A stretch of DNA of 64,000 nt, taken from assembly GCA_030372335.1 (NCBI GenBank), contig JAUDCW010000004.1; one strand, given 5' to 3'. The notes beneath the pieces are model-generated. The model did not search any database. It had not been told where the DNA came from and saw only the letters and a list, made by a program, of their open reading frames with translations. The translations under genes and the position numbers were made by a program. Shown in pieces: positions 1 through 9,149 of this stretch (position 1 is the first letter of the stretch; each line of letters begins with the position of its first letter). This stretch comes from JALCOL01 sp022649665 (GTDB lineage: Bacteria; Bacillota; Bacilli; Lactobacillales; Enterococcaceae).

Positions 1-367
1 ACGCTAAAAGCTCGCGGAATTCACTCAGTTCTGCAGCAGTCGGCAGCTCGCCGAACAGCAGCAGGTAGGCGACTTCTTCATAGCCAAAACGCCCTTCGGA
101 AACAAAACCGTCGACCAGCTCGTTGATGTCATAGCCGCGGTAGCGCAATTCACCTTCGCCGATGAATTTTCCACCGGTCCCGGCTTTCGCAGAATGGATC
201 GTCGAAATATTCGTCAAGCCTGCCAGAACGCCTTTTCCCTTTTCATCCCGCAAGCCTTTCTTTACATTATATTTTGTATAAAGTTGCATTTCGATTTCAT
301 CATTTATCTCACATTTGCGAGTCAGTTTCTCTAATATTTCCGTATCCGATAAGTTATATTGCCCCAT
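1..367 (-). CDS. gltA: Citrate synthase, N-terminal part (cut by window edge)
   Basis: Translating the minus strand from ATG 367 gives about 122 open codons running off the left edge, so only the N-terminal third is present. Recognisable family signatures are GLTNIS near residue 47, the motif YRGYDINELV, and EEVAYLLLFGELPT. These are typical of the small Gram-positive citrate synthases (CitZ/GltA type), which condense oxaloacetate and acetyl-CoA in the cytoplasm. The start is supported by an AGGAGG ribosome site 6 bases upstream. The gene is divergent from acnA-icd, with which it forms the citrate-to-2-oxoglutarate route. The active-site histidines and aspartate lie outside the window, so activity cannot be judged here. 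Confidence 0.93.
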   Translation of the reverse strand, partial: MGQYNLSDTEILEKLTRKCEINDEIEMQLYTKYNVKKGLRDEKGKGVLAGLTNISTIHSAKAGTGGKFIGEGELRYRGYDINELVDGFVSEGRFGYEEVAYLLLFGELPTAAELSEFRELLA

Positions 368-420
368 ATGTATTCCTCCTATTTCCTTTAAAAACAGGAA
401 CTTAATATATTTTTCTTTGC

Positions 421-429
421 ATTATAGCA
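421..429 (-). promoter_or_regulatory. Extended -10 promoter of citrate synthase
   Basis: Read on the minus strand this is TGCTATAAT, a perfect -10 hexamer with the TGN extension, about 55 bases before the citrate synthase start. No good -35 is visible at 17 bases, which is acceptable for an extended -10 promoter. Confidence 0.6.
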
Positions 430-463
430 CATCATTCAAAATTAAAATAGTCTCATTCTTTTA

Positions 464-492
464 TTTACATCCCCTTTAAAAAAATGTATAAT
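464..492 (+). promoter_or_regulatory. Promoter of acnA-icd
   Basis: TTTACA (464-469) and TATAAT (487-492) are separated by exactly 17 bases, one mismatch from the sigma-A consensus. It lies 35 bases before the acnA start and faces away from the citrate synthase promoter, so both arms could be controlled from one intergenic region. Confidence 0.85.
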
Positions 493-526
493 ATTTTAAA
501 TAAGTTTCATAAGGAGGGCTTTGATT

Positions 527-3232
527 TTGCAAAATAATTCATTTACAAAAAAACTTTCGATCGGCCGGAAAACATTTACATATTATGATCTCGCAAATGT
601 TTGTCAACACTTTCAGACAAGTCTTGCCAAGCTGCCTTATTCGATCCGCGTCCTTTTGGAATCGGTCGCCCGGCAGCAGGATGGAAAAATATTCAATGAA
701 GCGATTTTGAAAAAACTAGCGCACTGGGCTGACGACAAAACAGCTGGTGAAATTCCTTTTCTGCCGGCGCGCGTGATCTTGCAGGATTTGACCGGTGTGC
801 CGGCAGTCGTCGATCTGGCGGCAATGCGGGACGCGATCGTCCAATTAGGCGGTGAAGCCCGCGAGATCAATCCGAATCTGCCGGTCGACTTGGTGATCGA
901 CCACTCGGTCCAAGTCGATTGTGCCGGAAATCCCGACGCCCTCGAATTCAATACGGAAAAAGAATTTGTACGCAACAAAGAACGCTACCAATTTTTGAAA
1001 TGGGCGCAAGATGCTTTTGACAATTTTCGCGTCATTCCGCCGGAAAGCGGGATCATCCACCAAGTGAATATCGAATATCTCTCCCCGGTCGTTTTGGAAA
1101 AGACGATCAACGGCGAGTCTTATTTATATCCGGATACATTGGAAGGAACCGATTCGCATACAACGATGATCAACGGTCTCGGCGTGTTAGGCTGGGGGGT
1201 CGGCGGGATCGAAGCCGAAGCTGCGATGCTCGGCGAACCTTCTTTTTATCCGCTGCCGGAAGTGATCGGTGTTGAATTGACCGGCAAACTGCCGACTGGC
1301 GTATTCGCAACTGATTTAGCACTTCGCGTCACCCAGATTTTGCGCGAGGCGCAAGTCGTCGGCAAATTCGTCGAATATTTTGGTGCCGGCTACGAAACGC
1401 TCGTTCTTTCCGACCGTGCGACTTTAGCCAACATGGCTCCCGAATACGGTGCGACGTGCGGATTCTGTCCAGTTGATAGCGAAACACTCCATTATTTGGA
1501 ACAGACAGGCCGCGATCCGGAAGAAATCGAAAAAATCAAAGCCTATATCCAAGCCAATCATCTCTTCTACGATCCGGAGAATATTCCGGCATACGATCGC
1601 GTCATCAAGATCGATCTGGCAGAGATTACCCCAAGTCTTGCGGGACCGAAACGGCCGCAAGACCGCATCGAACTTTCGCAAATGAAAGAAACTTTCGAAA
1701 AAGAACTGACAGCGCCTGCCGGCAATCAAGGTTTCGGCTGTACGGAAACTGAACTCGCTAAAAAAGCCGCACTCACTTTCCCAGACGGCAAGCAGGAAAC
1801 CCTGCGAACTGGTGACATCGTGATCGCCGCGATCACCAGCTGCACGAATACTTCCAATCCAAATGTGATGGTCGCCGCTGGTCTTTTAGCTAAAAATGCT
1901 GCGGAGCGCGGTCTTACGATCGCCGAAAAGGTCAAAACTTCGCTGGCACCCGGCTCACGAGCCGTCACTGCATATTTGGATGCTGGCGGCTTAACGCCGT
2001 ATTTGGACCAGCTTGGTTTTGAAACGGTCGGCTACGGCTGTACGACGTGCATCGGCAACTCCGGTCCGCTCGCCCCTGAAGTCGAAAAAGCGATCAAAAA
2101 TGAGAATCTCTTGGTGACTTCGGTTTTGAGCGGGAACCGCAACTTTGAAGGGCGGATCCATCCGCTCGTCAAAGGAAATTATTTGTCCTCCCCGCCGCTG
2201 GTGATCGCCTTTGCGATCGCCGGCACGGTCTTGATCGATCTTGACCATGAAGCGCTCGGGACCGACCAAAACGGCAATGCCGTCTACTTGAAAGATATTT
2301 TGCCGTCGCAAAAAGAAGTCGCTGATTACATCCAGCAGTTCATCACTCCAAAATTATATGAAAAAGAGTATCAAACGATCTATACGGCCAGCACCCCCTG
2401 GAATGCCATCAAAGTGAAGCCGACCGACCGTTATCACTGGAATAAAGATTCGACCTATATCGCCAATCCGCCATTTTTCGATGATTTGACGCGTGCGCTC
2501 CCAACGATCGCACCGCTGAAAAATCTGCGGGTCCTAGTCGACCTCGGCGACTCGGTGACGACCGATCATATCTCGCCAGCCGGTGCGATCAGTGTTGATT
2601 CGCCAGCCGGAAAATATCTGCAGGAACATGGTCTGGCGCCGAAAGATTTCAATTCGTTCGGAGCGCGGCGCGGCAATCATGAAGTGATGATGCGCGGCAC
2701 ATTCGGCAATATCCGGATCCACAACAAGATCGCCCGCGGCAAAGAGGGCGGCTACACGACCTATTGGCCGACCGGCGAGATCCTTTCGATCTTTGACGCC
2801 GCTGAAAAATACAAAGCAAACGGCCAAGGCTTGATCGTACTGGCTGGCAAAGATTACGGAATGGGCTCTTCGCGCGATTGGGCAGCGAAAGGGCCGGCAC
2901 TGCTGGGCGTCAAGGCCGTGATCGCCGAAAGTTTTGAACGGATCCACCGCTCTAATTTGATCATGATGGGGATCGTGCCGATCCAATTCTTAGCAGGACA
3001 GACGGCCGAAAGTTTAGGCTTGACCGGCGAAGAAAGCTTCACGATCGCTTTGCCGAAAACACCGCAGATCAACGGAAAAGTCGATATCACCGCGACGACC
3101 CCCGAAAAAGAGATCCATTTCCAAGGCCTCTTGCGTTTCGACTCGCCGGCTGACCTCGATTATTTTGAAAATCAAGGGATCCTGCCGATGGTCATCCGCA
3201 AAAAAATCAGCGAAAAGGAGCAATCAGAATAA
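527..3232 (+). CDS. acnA: Aconitate hydratase A (aconitase)
   Basis: Cytoplasmic [4Fe-4S] enzyme that isomerises citrate to isocitrate; 901 residues, the usual AcnA length. The cluster ligands are visible as Cys in TSCTNTSNPN (about residue 438) and the two Cys of GYGCTTCIGNSG (about 504 and 507). The C-terminal swivel domain carries VTTDHISPAG, FGARRGNHEVMMRGTF and GKDYGMGSSRDWAAKG, the last containing the substrate-binding GSSRDW motif. I chose TTG 527 because AAGGAGG at 511-517 is 9 bases away; the TTG at 521, two codons earlier, is only 3 bases from the same site. The stop is directly followed by the ATG of icd, so the two are translationally coupled. Gram-positive AcnA can also act as an RNA-binding regulator when iron is low; that is family knowledge, not seen here. 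Confidence 0.97.
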   Translation: MQNNSFTKKLSIGRKTFTYYDLANVCQHFQTSLAKLPYSIRVLLESVARQQDGKIFNEAILKKLAHWADDKTAGEIPFLPARVILQDLTGVPAVVDLAAMRDAIVQLGGEAREINPNLPVDLVIDHSVQVDCAGNPDALEFNTEKEFVRNKERYQFLKWAQDAFDNFRVIPPESGIIHQVNIEYLSPVVLEKTINGESYLYPDTLEGTDSHTTMINGLGVLGWGVGGIEAEAAMLGEPSFYPLPEVIGVELTGKLPTGVFATDLALRVTQILREAQVVGKFVEYFGAGYETLVLSDRATLANMAPEYGATCGFCPVDSETLHYLEQTGRDPEEIEKIKAYIQANHLFYDPENIPAYDRVIKIDLAEITPSLAGPKRPQDRIELSQMKETFEKELTAPAGNQGFGCTETELAKKAALTFPDGKQETLRTGDIVIAAITSCTNTSNPNVMVAAGLLAKNAAERGLTIAEKVKTSLAPGSRAVTAYLDAGGLTPYLDQLGFETVGYGCTTCIGNSGPLAPEVEKAIKNENLLVTSVLSGNRNFEGRIHPLVKGNYLSSPPLVIAFAIAGTVLIDLDHEALGTDQNGNAVYLKDILPSQKEVADYIQQFITPKLYEKEYQTIYTASTPWNAIKVKPTDRYHWNKDSTYIANPPFFDDLTRALPTIAPLKNLRVLVDLGDSVTTDHISPAGAISVDSPAGKYLQEHGLAPKDFNSFGARRGNHEVMMRGTFGNIRIHNKIARGKEGGYTTYWPTGEILSIFDAAEKYKANGQGLIVLAGKDYGMGSSRDWAAKGPALLGVKAVIAESFERIHRSNLIMMGIVPIQFLAGQTAESLGLTGEESFTIALPKTPQINGKVDITATTPEKEIHFQGLLRFDSPADLDYFENQGILPMVIRKKISEKEQSE

Positions 3233-4495
3233 ATGGAAGAACGCAAAGTCAATAATGGAAAACTGGAAGTCGGCGATATGCCGGTCATTCCTTTTATCGC
3301 CGGCGACGGCATTGGTCCGGAAATTTGGGAAGCCTCCCGCAAAGTTTTTGATAAAGCCGTCGCAAAAGCTTACAACGGCAAACGAAAAATCATTTGGCAG
3401 GAAATTTTAGCCGGCCAAAAAGCCTTTGACAAGACCGGCACATGGCTGCCGGAAGAGACGATCGCCACGATCCGCCGCGAAAAAATCGCGATCAAGGGTC
3501 CTTTGACAACTCCGATCGGCGGCGGTTTCCGTTCGCTGAACGTCACTTTGCGGCAAACACTCGATTTATTTGCCTGCGTACGCCCAGTCCGCTACTTTAC
3601 CGGGGTCCCTTCTCCGCTCAAGGCACCGGAAAAGACGGACATGGTGATTTTCCGTGAAAATACTGAAGACGTTTATGCTGGGATCGAATTTGAAGAAGGC
3701 AAGGAAGAAACGAAGCAGCTGATCAACGTCCTTGAAAAACAGTTCGGTGTCGACAAGATCAGATTTCCGAAAACAAGCGCGATCGGGATCAAACCGATCT
3801 CGATCGAAGGCACGGAACGCTTGGTACGCTCCGCGATCGAATATGCGCTCAAGGGCGGCCGGACTTCAGTGACGCTTGTTCATAAAGGAAACATCATGAA
3901 GTTTACCGAAGGCGGCTTCAAAAAATGGGGCTATGCACTTGCTGAACGCGAATTTGCGGAGCAGGTCTTCACGATGAATCAATATGCGGCGATCGCCAAA
4001 GAAAACGGCGAAGCCGCAGCCGAAGCGGCTTTGAAAGACGCGCAGGCACAAAAGAAGCTGATCATTAAAGACGTGATCGCCGACAATTTCTTGCAGCAGA
4101 TCCTCTTATATCCGGAAAAATATGATGTCGCTGCAACGATGAACTTGAACGGCGACTATATCTCCGACGCGCTGGCTGCGCAAGTCGGCGGGATCGGGAT
4201 CGCACCAGGTGCAAATATCAACTATGTCAGCGGACATGCGATCTTTGAAGCAACTCACGGCACCGCGCCGGATGTTGCCGGAAAAAATATCGCCAATCCC
4301 TGCTCGCTTTTGTTGTCGGGCTGCATGATGCTGGAGTATATCGGCTGGGATGAAGCCGCGGCTTTGATCACGCAAGCAATCGAGCAGGCTTTTGCGGCGA
4401 AAGTCGTCACGAAAGATTTTGCGATCCAAATGCAAGACGCTCAGGAAGTCGGAACTGCAGAATTCGGCGAAGCTTTGATCAACGAATTATCATAA
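3233..4495 (+). CDS. icd: Isocitrate dehydrogenase, probably NAD-dependent
   Basis: Oxidatively decarboxylates isocitrate to 2-oxoglutarate; 420 residues, the length of the homodimeric bacterial family. Substrate motif SLNVTLRQTLDLFACVRPVR, phosphate/metal motif NTEDVYAGIEF, HKGNIMKFTEG, and ADNFLQQILL are all present. In the cofactor loop HGTAPDVAG the residues equal to Lys344-Tyr345 of the NADP-specific E. coli enzyme are Asp347 and Val348 (codons 4271-4276). Acidic and hydrophobic residues at these two places mark NAD use in the family, so NAD specificity is inferred. The ATG follows the acnA TAA without a gap and uses an AAAGGAG site inside the acnA end. The gene ends just before a repeat-borne terminator. 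Confidence 0.96.
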   Translation: MEERKVNNGKLEVGDMPVIPFIAGDGIGPEIWEASRKVFDKAVAKAYNGKRKIIWQEILAGQKAFDKTGTWLPEETIATIRREKIAIKGPLTTPIGGGFRSLNVTLRQTLDLFACVRPVRYFTGVPSPLKAPEKTDMVIFRENTEDVYAGIEFEEGKEETKQLINVLEKQFGVDKIRFPKTSAIGIKPISIEGTERLVRSAIEYALKGGRTSVTLVHKGNIMKFTEGGFKKWGYALAEREFAEQVFTMNQYAAIAKENGEAAAEAALKDAQAQKKLIIKDVIADNFLQQILLYPEKYDVAATMNLNGDYISDALAAQVGGIGIAPGANINYVSGHAIFEATHGTAPDVAGKNIANPCSLLLSGCMMLEYIGWDEAAALITQAIEQAFAAKVVTKDFAIQMQDAQEVGTAEFGEALINELS

Positions 4496-4504
4496 AAATG
4501 AAAA

Positions 4505-4664
4505 GAGGTTGAGACAAAAGTGTCCAGCTTCAAGAAATAAGAAGAAAAATCCGAAAATAGTTTCTCATATTTTTGAGATTTTTCGGCTTATTTCCGAAGA
4601 AGCTGCTTTTGAAACACCGTTTATTCGGAAAAAGAGGCTGGGACATGACTTTTGTCCCAGCCTC
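4505..4664 (-). repeat. MITE-like intergenic repeat, full copy A
   Basis: A 160-bp element nearly identical to the copy at 34250-34408 but in the opposite orientation. Both ends carry an imperfect terminal inverted repeat of the form GAGGYTGRGACAAAAGT. One end also folds on itself into the terminator hairpin at 4633-4665, and the middle forms a second long hairpin (TTTTTC-rich arms). It sits between the convergent genes icd and sbcC. A short open frame across it is also open in the other full copy, but it has no ribosome site and is probably not coding. Confidence 0.85.
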
Positions 4665-4670
4665 TTTTTT
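4633..4670. terminator. Bidirectional terminator in repeat copy A
   Basis: Perfect 13-bp stem AGAGGCTGGGACA / TGTCCCAGCCTCT followed on the plus strand by six T; on the minus strand the hairpin is preceded by A-rich sequence that also reads as T after the stem. It can end icd and sbcC transcripts. Confidence 0.85.
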
Positions 4671-4685
4671 GATTGTGTTCAATCT

Positions 4686-7600
4686 TCATGAAAATTCGAT
4701 TTTGACTTTACTTGTCCCGTCACCGCACTTGACGATCATCAGCTGGGAAGCGATCGCGCGTTTCAATTCTTGGACGTGCGAGATCACTCCGACGAGCCGC
4801 CCGGTCTGGCCGATCGCCTCAAGCGCTGCGAGGGCCTTGTCAAGTGTTTCGTCATCGAGTGAACCGAATCCCTCATCGATGAACAAGGCTTCGACACTGG
4901 CCTTTCCGCTGCTCTCTTGGACGACTTCTGCCAGCGATAATGCGAGCGCTAAAGAAGCGATAAAACTTTCACCGCCTGAAAGCGTATTTGCCGGACGTTC
5001 TTCATTCGTGTCGCCGTCGAATACTTCGATCTCCAGCCCAGTCTGTTTCGCATAGGAGGCCTTTTCCTTTTTCAGCGTGAACAAATAGCGGCCGCTCGAT
5101 AAAAGCGGCAGATAGTGCTCATTGGCGTGCTGCAGCACTTCCGCCAGATAACGCTGCAGAATAAAACGTTCCAAGCCGAGCTTCAGCGGATTTCTGCCTT
5201 GGAGGGCTTCATTTAAAGCAAAATATTCTTTTTGTGCATCGCCCTTTTTTTCAAGTTCAGCAGCGGCATGCAGAATTTCAGCCATTTTCTTTGTCAGCTG
5301 TTCCACCAAACTTGCTTGTTTGGAAGCCGCCAGCAGTTTCTCACGTGCGATTTCTTTTTGCCTGTTTTTTTCCGCTGCCAGCACCGTCAAATCGGGATGC
5401 GGGCGTGACGCGATCACTTGCTGCAGCGTTTCCTTTTTGCTGGTCAAAAGCTCTAGGCGCTCTTCATGACGCGTGATTTCCTGCTTCAATCGGTCGATCT
5501 GGCCGGCTTGGATCGCGTGCTGATATTCCGGCAGCTTTTCGAGCGCCGCACTTGAAGGGCGCTTATTCCGCATTTGTTCCGCCGCTGTTTGGGCGGTCTG
5601 GAGCTTACCTGTCAGAGCTGCAGCTTCGCGTTCCAGCTGCTGCATCACTTGCTGGCTGGCAGCCAGTTTTTTTTCGATCTCGATTTTTTCCTGCTGAAAT
5701 TCTTGCATGCGTTTTTCAAAATTGCTGAGAAACTGCCGCAAAATACTTTGACGCTCTTGGAGGGTCGAAACACTTTCCAGTTCGGGGATCTCGCGCGTGA
5801 TCTCTTCGAGCTGTGCTTCAAGGGCAGCTTTGCGCCCATGATTCGTCTGCCATTCCGACTGTTTGCTTTCTTGGTCCTGTTGCAGCTGATCAAGGGCTTT
5901 CTGGGCATTTTGTACATCTTCTGCCAGCCTCTGTGTCTGTTCTTGCAGTACTTGTCCGTATGCCTTGAGGGCCATCATCGCGCTCCTCAACGTCGCTTCT
6001 TTCGGCGCGTCCGGCAAACGGGCGCACCAGCGCTCCAGAAGTTCCGCCGCATTGATTTGCTGGGTATGGATCAATTCATTTTCATCGCTCGTCAGCTGCT
6101 TTTCTCTTTCACTTGCGGTTTGCAAAACGGCAGAAACATCCCGACGAGCGTCCATTGCTGCAACAAGCTGTTTTTCGCTCACTTGCACATTTTCAGTCGC
6201 AGCGCGCAGCTTTTCGGAAGATTGCGTTGATTTCTCTTTAGCAGGTCTCTGTGCATACGGATGTGTTGTACTGCCGCAGACTGGGCACGCTTCCCCCGCT
6301 TTTAATTCCTGTTGAAGCTTTGCAATGATCAAGTCGTTCTGTGCTTTCAGCGCGTCGTGATGCGTTTGTTCGGCCCGTATTTGTGCGGCTTCGCGTATTT
6401 GGAGAAGTTTTCCTTGATCGATCACTGCCGCTGCGGCTTTTGCCCGTTTTTTCGCAGTTGTTTTAATTTTTGCCAGCATTGCTTGATCGGCCGCAAATTC
6501 TTTTTCAGCCTGTTGCAAAAACCAGCCGAATTCTTTCAGGTCCGGCAGCTGGCCGGCAGCTTTTTCCAGCTCTTTTTTTCTCGTTTCCGTGAGTGCGATG
6601 CGTTTTTTAACTTCGCTGAGCATCTTTTCCAACTGCTCATTGAAATTCGTCAGCTTCTTCTGTTCTTGGACGACCCGCTCTTTTTGGATCGCTTTGGGCA
6701 AAAAGCGGCTTTCAACAGTGGCAAGCTGCGTTTTTGAATCAAGATAATGTCCGTTTTTCTCTGCCAATGCATCCTGCTCGAGCTGATGAAGCTGCTGATC
6801 AAGCAGCGCCGCTTTTCGTACTTTCTGCGCGGCTTCGCGGCGGACCGCCAACTCTTTTTCTTGATCAGTGAGCTGGTGAAGCACCTGGTCTTCTTTGAGC
6901 TGCTTTTCTGCCCAATTCAAACTGATGAGCGTCTCTTTGGCTTGCGCGATTTCGTCTTTGCGTTTTCTCTCTGTGCTCAGCGCTGTTTCGGCCTGCGCCA
7001 GCTGCTGCCAAAACTGCTCAAGTTCAACGGCTGCATCGTATTGCTTCTCCGCCGTTTCGGCCGCTTGACGAGCTTTTTCCTCGGCCTGAATGAGCTGTGT
7101 ATTTTTTTTCTGTTCTTCTTTCAGCAAAGCTTCCAGTGAAAGGATTTTTTCTTCATTCGTCTGCTCAGTCGCATCCGCCGCTCCCCATGGAATATCCTGC
7201 AAGCGATGCGCTAGATTATTCTCCAGCTCTTGCAGCTCTTTCTCCTGGCCGCTTTGGCGTTCTTTGATCATTTCCATCAAGCGGCGGAAACGCCCGGTAT
7301 CAAAAAGTTTCCGCAAGATCGTCTCTTTGTCTTCACTCGGCGCGAGCAAAAATTTGCGAAATTCGTTTTGCGGCAGCAGAATGATCTGCCGAAATTGATC
7401 GGCGTTCAGGCCTAATAATTCTTCTACGAATGCTTTGACTTCTCCGCTCTTAGTAAAGGCACTGCCGAGCGGTATCAAAGCGGGATAAGAGACTTCCGAA
7501 ATCGTTTGTGTGGCCGGGCGCGGTGTTTTGCGCCGCTTGATCTCTTGCGCAGGCGTGCGCACGACGCGGTAAAACTTGCCGTGGTGTTCAAACACAAATT

Positions 7601-7838
7601 CGACTTTTGTCTGCTCTTCCTCGGCAGCAAAATCGCTTCGCAGTTCTTTGGCATCGCGGTCGCTGGAGCTGACGCCGTACAAAGCATAAGTCATCCCGTC
7701 GAAAATCGTCGTTTTGCCGGCGCCGGTCGGTCCGCTGATCAAAAATAGCTGATTCGCTTGGGCCTCAAAAGTCGAAAAATCGATCTTGACCTCTTGATAC
7801 GGACCAAAATTTTTCATTGCTAACGTGATCGGCTTCAT
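4686..7838 (-). CDS. sbcC: Exonuclease SbcC, ATPase subunit
   Basis: SMC/Rad50-like ATPase that works with SbcD to cut DNA hairpins and process double-strand breaks in the cytoplasm. 1050 residues: N-terminal Walker A GPTGAGKTT near residue 36, two long Gln/Glu/Lys-rich coiled-coil arms, a zinc hook CPVCG near residue 517 at the turn, and a C-terminal half-site with the ABC signature LSGGES (about 950) and Walker B LFIDEGFGSLD (about 983). The start codon overlaps the sbcD stop in an ATGA (7835-7838), so the pair is co-translated. Its 3' end faces icd across the terminator repeat. Complete, with no sign of damage. Confidence 0.97.
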   Translation of the reverse strand: MKPITLAMKNFGPYQEVKIDFSTFEAQANQLFLISGPTGAGKTTIFDGMTYALYGVSSSDRDAKELRSDFAAEEEQTKVEFVFEHHGKFYRVVRTPAQEIKRRKTPRPATQTISEVSYPALIPLGSAFTKSGEVKAFVEELLGLNADQFRQIILLPQNEFRKFLLAPSEDKETILRKLFDTGRFRRLMEMIKERQSGQEKELQELENNLAHRLQDIPWGAADATEQTNEEKILSLEALLKEEQKKNTQLIQAEEKARQAAETAEKQYDAAVELEQFWQQLAQAETALSTERKRKDEIAQAKETLISLNWAEKQLKEDQVLHQLTDQEKELAVRREAAQKVRKAALLDQQLHQLEQDALAEKNGHYLDSKTQLATVESRFLPKAIQKERVVQEQKKLTNFNEQLEKMLSEVKKRIALTETRKKELEKAAGQLPDLKEFGWFLQQAEKEFAADQAMLAKIKTTAKKRAKAAAAVIDQGKLLQIREAAQIRAEQTHHDALKAQNDLIIAKLQQELKAGEACPVCGSTTHPYAQRPAKEKSTQSSEKLRAATENVQVSEKQLVAAMDARRDVSAVLQTASEREKQLTSDENELIHTQQINAAELLERWCARLPDAPKEATLRSAMMALKAYGQVLQEQTQRLAEDVQNAQKALDQLQQDQESKQSEWQTNHGRKAALEAQLEEITREIPELESVSTLQERQSILRQFLSNFEKRMQEFQQEKIEIEKKLAASQQVMQQLEREAAALTGKLQTAQTAAEQMRNKRPSSAALEKLPEYQHAIQAGQIDRLKQEITRHEERLELLTSKKETLQQVIASRPHPDLTVLAAEKNRQKEIAREKLLAASKQASLVEQLTKKMAEILHAAAELEKKGDAQKEYFALNEALQGRNPLKLGLERFILQRYLAEVLQHANEHYLPLLSSGRYLFTLKKEKASYAKQTGLEIEVFDGDTNEERPANTLSGGESFIASLALALSLAEVVQESSGKASVEALFIDEGFGSLDDETLDKALAALEAIGQTGRLVGVISHVQELKRAIASQLMIVKCGDGTSKVKIEFS

Positions 7839-8992
7839 TCTTCCAACTCCTTTTCGATCTTGATGAGACTCTCCTGCACCAATTTGCGCTGTTTTTCACT
7901 CAGCGGCTGCTCCGTTACTTTTTCAAAAAAAGCAGCTACTTGCTCTTCCGGCGGCAGCTTTTGTTGCGGCTGACTGAATAGTGGATCGTGCGTTTGGCCT
8001 GTTTGCTGCGGATAACGGATCTCAACGACTTGGCCGTAAATATGCTGCAGCAAATGGTTGACGCCGTTGACATGCGGCGCCTCGGTCAGTTCGATTTGAT
8101 AAAAAGCCTGGCCGCCGCGCGGATATTGCCGGTAAAAATCTGGATCGCGCAACGTTTCGAGAGTCCCGCGCAGTTTGATCCACGGGAACGTTTCTTTGAG
8201 CGGGATGAAGCGCTCGGAAAAACCGTCCGGCTGCGTTTCGATCAGCGAGACCCCTTTTTCCTGTCCGATCTCCAGCGTATTGTATTTGACGAGCGATCCG
8301 CTGTAGCGAATGCGCGCACTTGGGGAAGCCCGGCGCGTGTGCAAGTGGCCGAGCGCGACATAATCGAAGTCGGCAAACATCTGCTGCGGGACCCCGAGAA
8401 GTCCGCCGACCGTCGAGGGTGTTTCGCTGGTGCGTTCAAAATCTTCATTACGGCTGCCTGTCACATGAAAATGTGTGATCAGCAAGTGTTTTTTTGCCGG
8501 GTCGAATCGTTCGATCATTTCTGGCAAGATCCGCTCCAGTGCCTGGGTGATCGTGCGCATTTTTTCAGACGTTTCGCCGTAATAAATGCGCGCATCGAGC
8601 GGGTCGAAAAACGGCAGGAAAAAAAGCTGCACTTCCGGCGTTTCGACCGGTATAAAAGCGTCCCGCAATTTTGTGACCAGATGGAGCTCGTGGGCTTTCA
8701 TCCATTCAGTCGCAAAATGGAGACGCTCAGCTCCGTCATGATTGCCGCTGACGATATAAAGCGGAAAGCCGTCTTCCAAGTTCAAACGCCGCAGCATGTC
8801 ATCCGCCGCTTCAACGGCTTCGACCGGCGGGATCGCCCGGTCAAACAAATCACCAGCGATGATGATCCCATCGACCTGTTCTTCTTTGGCGATCTTTCGC
8901 AGCTCTTCAAAGGCATCTTCTTGTGCTGGCAAAAGCGGATATCCTTTGATTTGCTTCCCGATATGCCAATCAGATGTGTGCAATAATTTCAT
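7835..8992 (-). CDS. sbcD: Exonuclease SbcD, nuclease subunit
   Basis: Mre11-like Mn-dependent phosphoesterase partner of SbcC. About 385 residues. Metal-binding motifs are in order: LHTSDWHIG at the N-terminus, GDLFDR, SGNHDGAERL, and later THFHV and ALGHLH. I place the start at ATG 8992 (MKLLHTSDWHIG), where homologues begin; the open frame continues 9 codons upstream to 9019. The last codons overlap sbcC by 4 bases. A candidate promoter lies just upstream at about 9029-9057. Confidence 0.96.
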   Translation of the reverse strand: MKLLHTSDWHIGKQIKGYPLLPAQEDAFEELRKIAKEEQVDGIIIAGDLFDRAIPPVEAVEAADDMLRRLNLEDGFPLYIVSGNHDGAERLHFATEWMKAHELHLVTKLRDAFIPVETPEVQLFFLPFFDPLDARIYYGETSEKMRTITQALERILPEMIERFDPAKKHLLITHFHVTGSRNEDFERTSETPSTVGGLLGVPQQMFADFDYVALGHLHTRRASPSARIRYSGSLVKYNTLEIGQEKGVSLIETQPDGFSERFIPLKETFPWIKLRGTLETLRDPDFYRQYPRGGQAFYQIELTEAPHVNGVNHLLQHIYGQVVEIRYPQQTGQTHDPLFSQPQQKLPPEEQVAAFFEKVTEQPLSEKQRKLVQESLIKIEKELEE

Positions 8993-9028
8993 GCGCTCCA
9001 CTCCATTTCTCTCCACCATTTATCCATT

Positions 9029-9057
9029 ATTTTAGCAGACTCATTTTTGTTTATCCA
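9029..9057 (-). promoter_or_regulatory. Candidate promoter of sbcDC
   Basis: On the minus strand TGCTAAAAT gives an extended -10 (hexamer at 9029-9034), with TGGATA as a weak -35 17 bases further up. It is about 37 bases before the sbcD start. Confidence 0.4.
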
Positions 9058-9095
9058 CAATCCGTCAAGTCTCTTTGCTTTTTTGCCAAATTCAT

Positions 9096-9124
9096 TTGAC
9101 ACACCGAGTGTCTCGTGCTACTTT
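9096..9124 (+). promoter_or_regulatory. Promoter of the XRE regulator with an internal palindrome
   Basis: TTGACA (9096-9101) and TACTTT (9119-9124, preceded by TGC) are 17 bases apart. A perfect inverted repeat GACAC-N5-GTGTC (9098-9112) covers the -35 and spacer, a natural place for an autoregulatory operator of the helix-turn-helix protein it drives. The operator role is inferred. Confidence 0.65.
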
Positions 9125-9149
9125 TAAAAAGCAGAAAGGAAGACGGAAA

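Noticed and set aside
4509..4691. Short open frame in repeat copy A that is also open in copy B (34204-34464)
   Set aside because: It follows the repeat, not a gene: no ribosome site, runs through hairpins, and the shared protein sequence is explained by the DNA repeat.
5574..6230. Long plus-strand open frames inside sbcC and similar antisense frames elsewhere
   Set aside because: They mirror strong coding genes on the other strand, lack ribosome sites and have Phe/Leu/Cys-rich translations typical of shadows.
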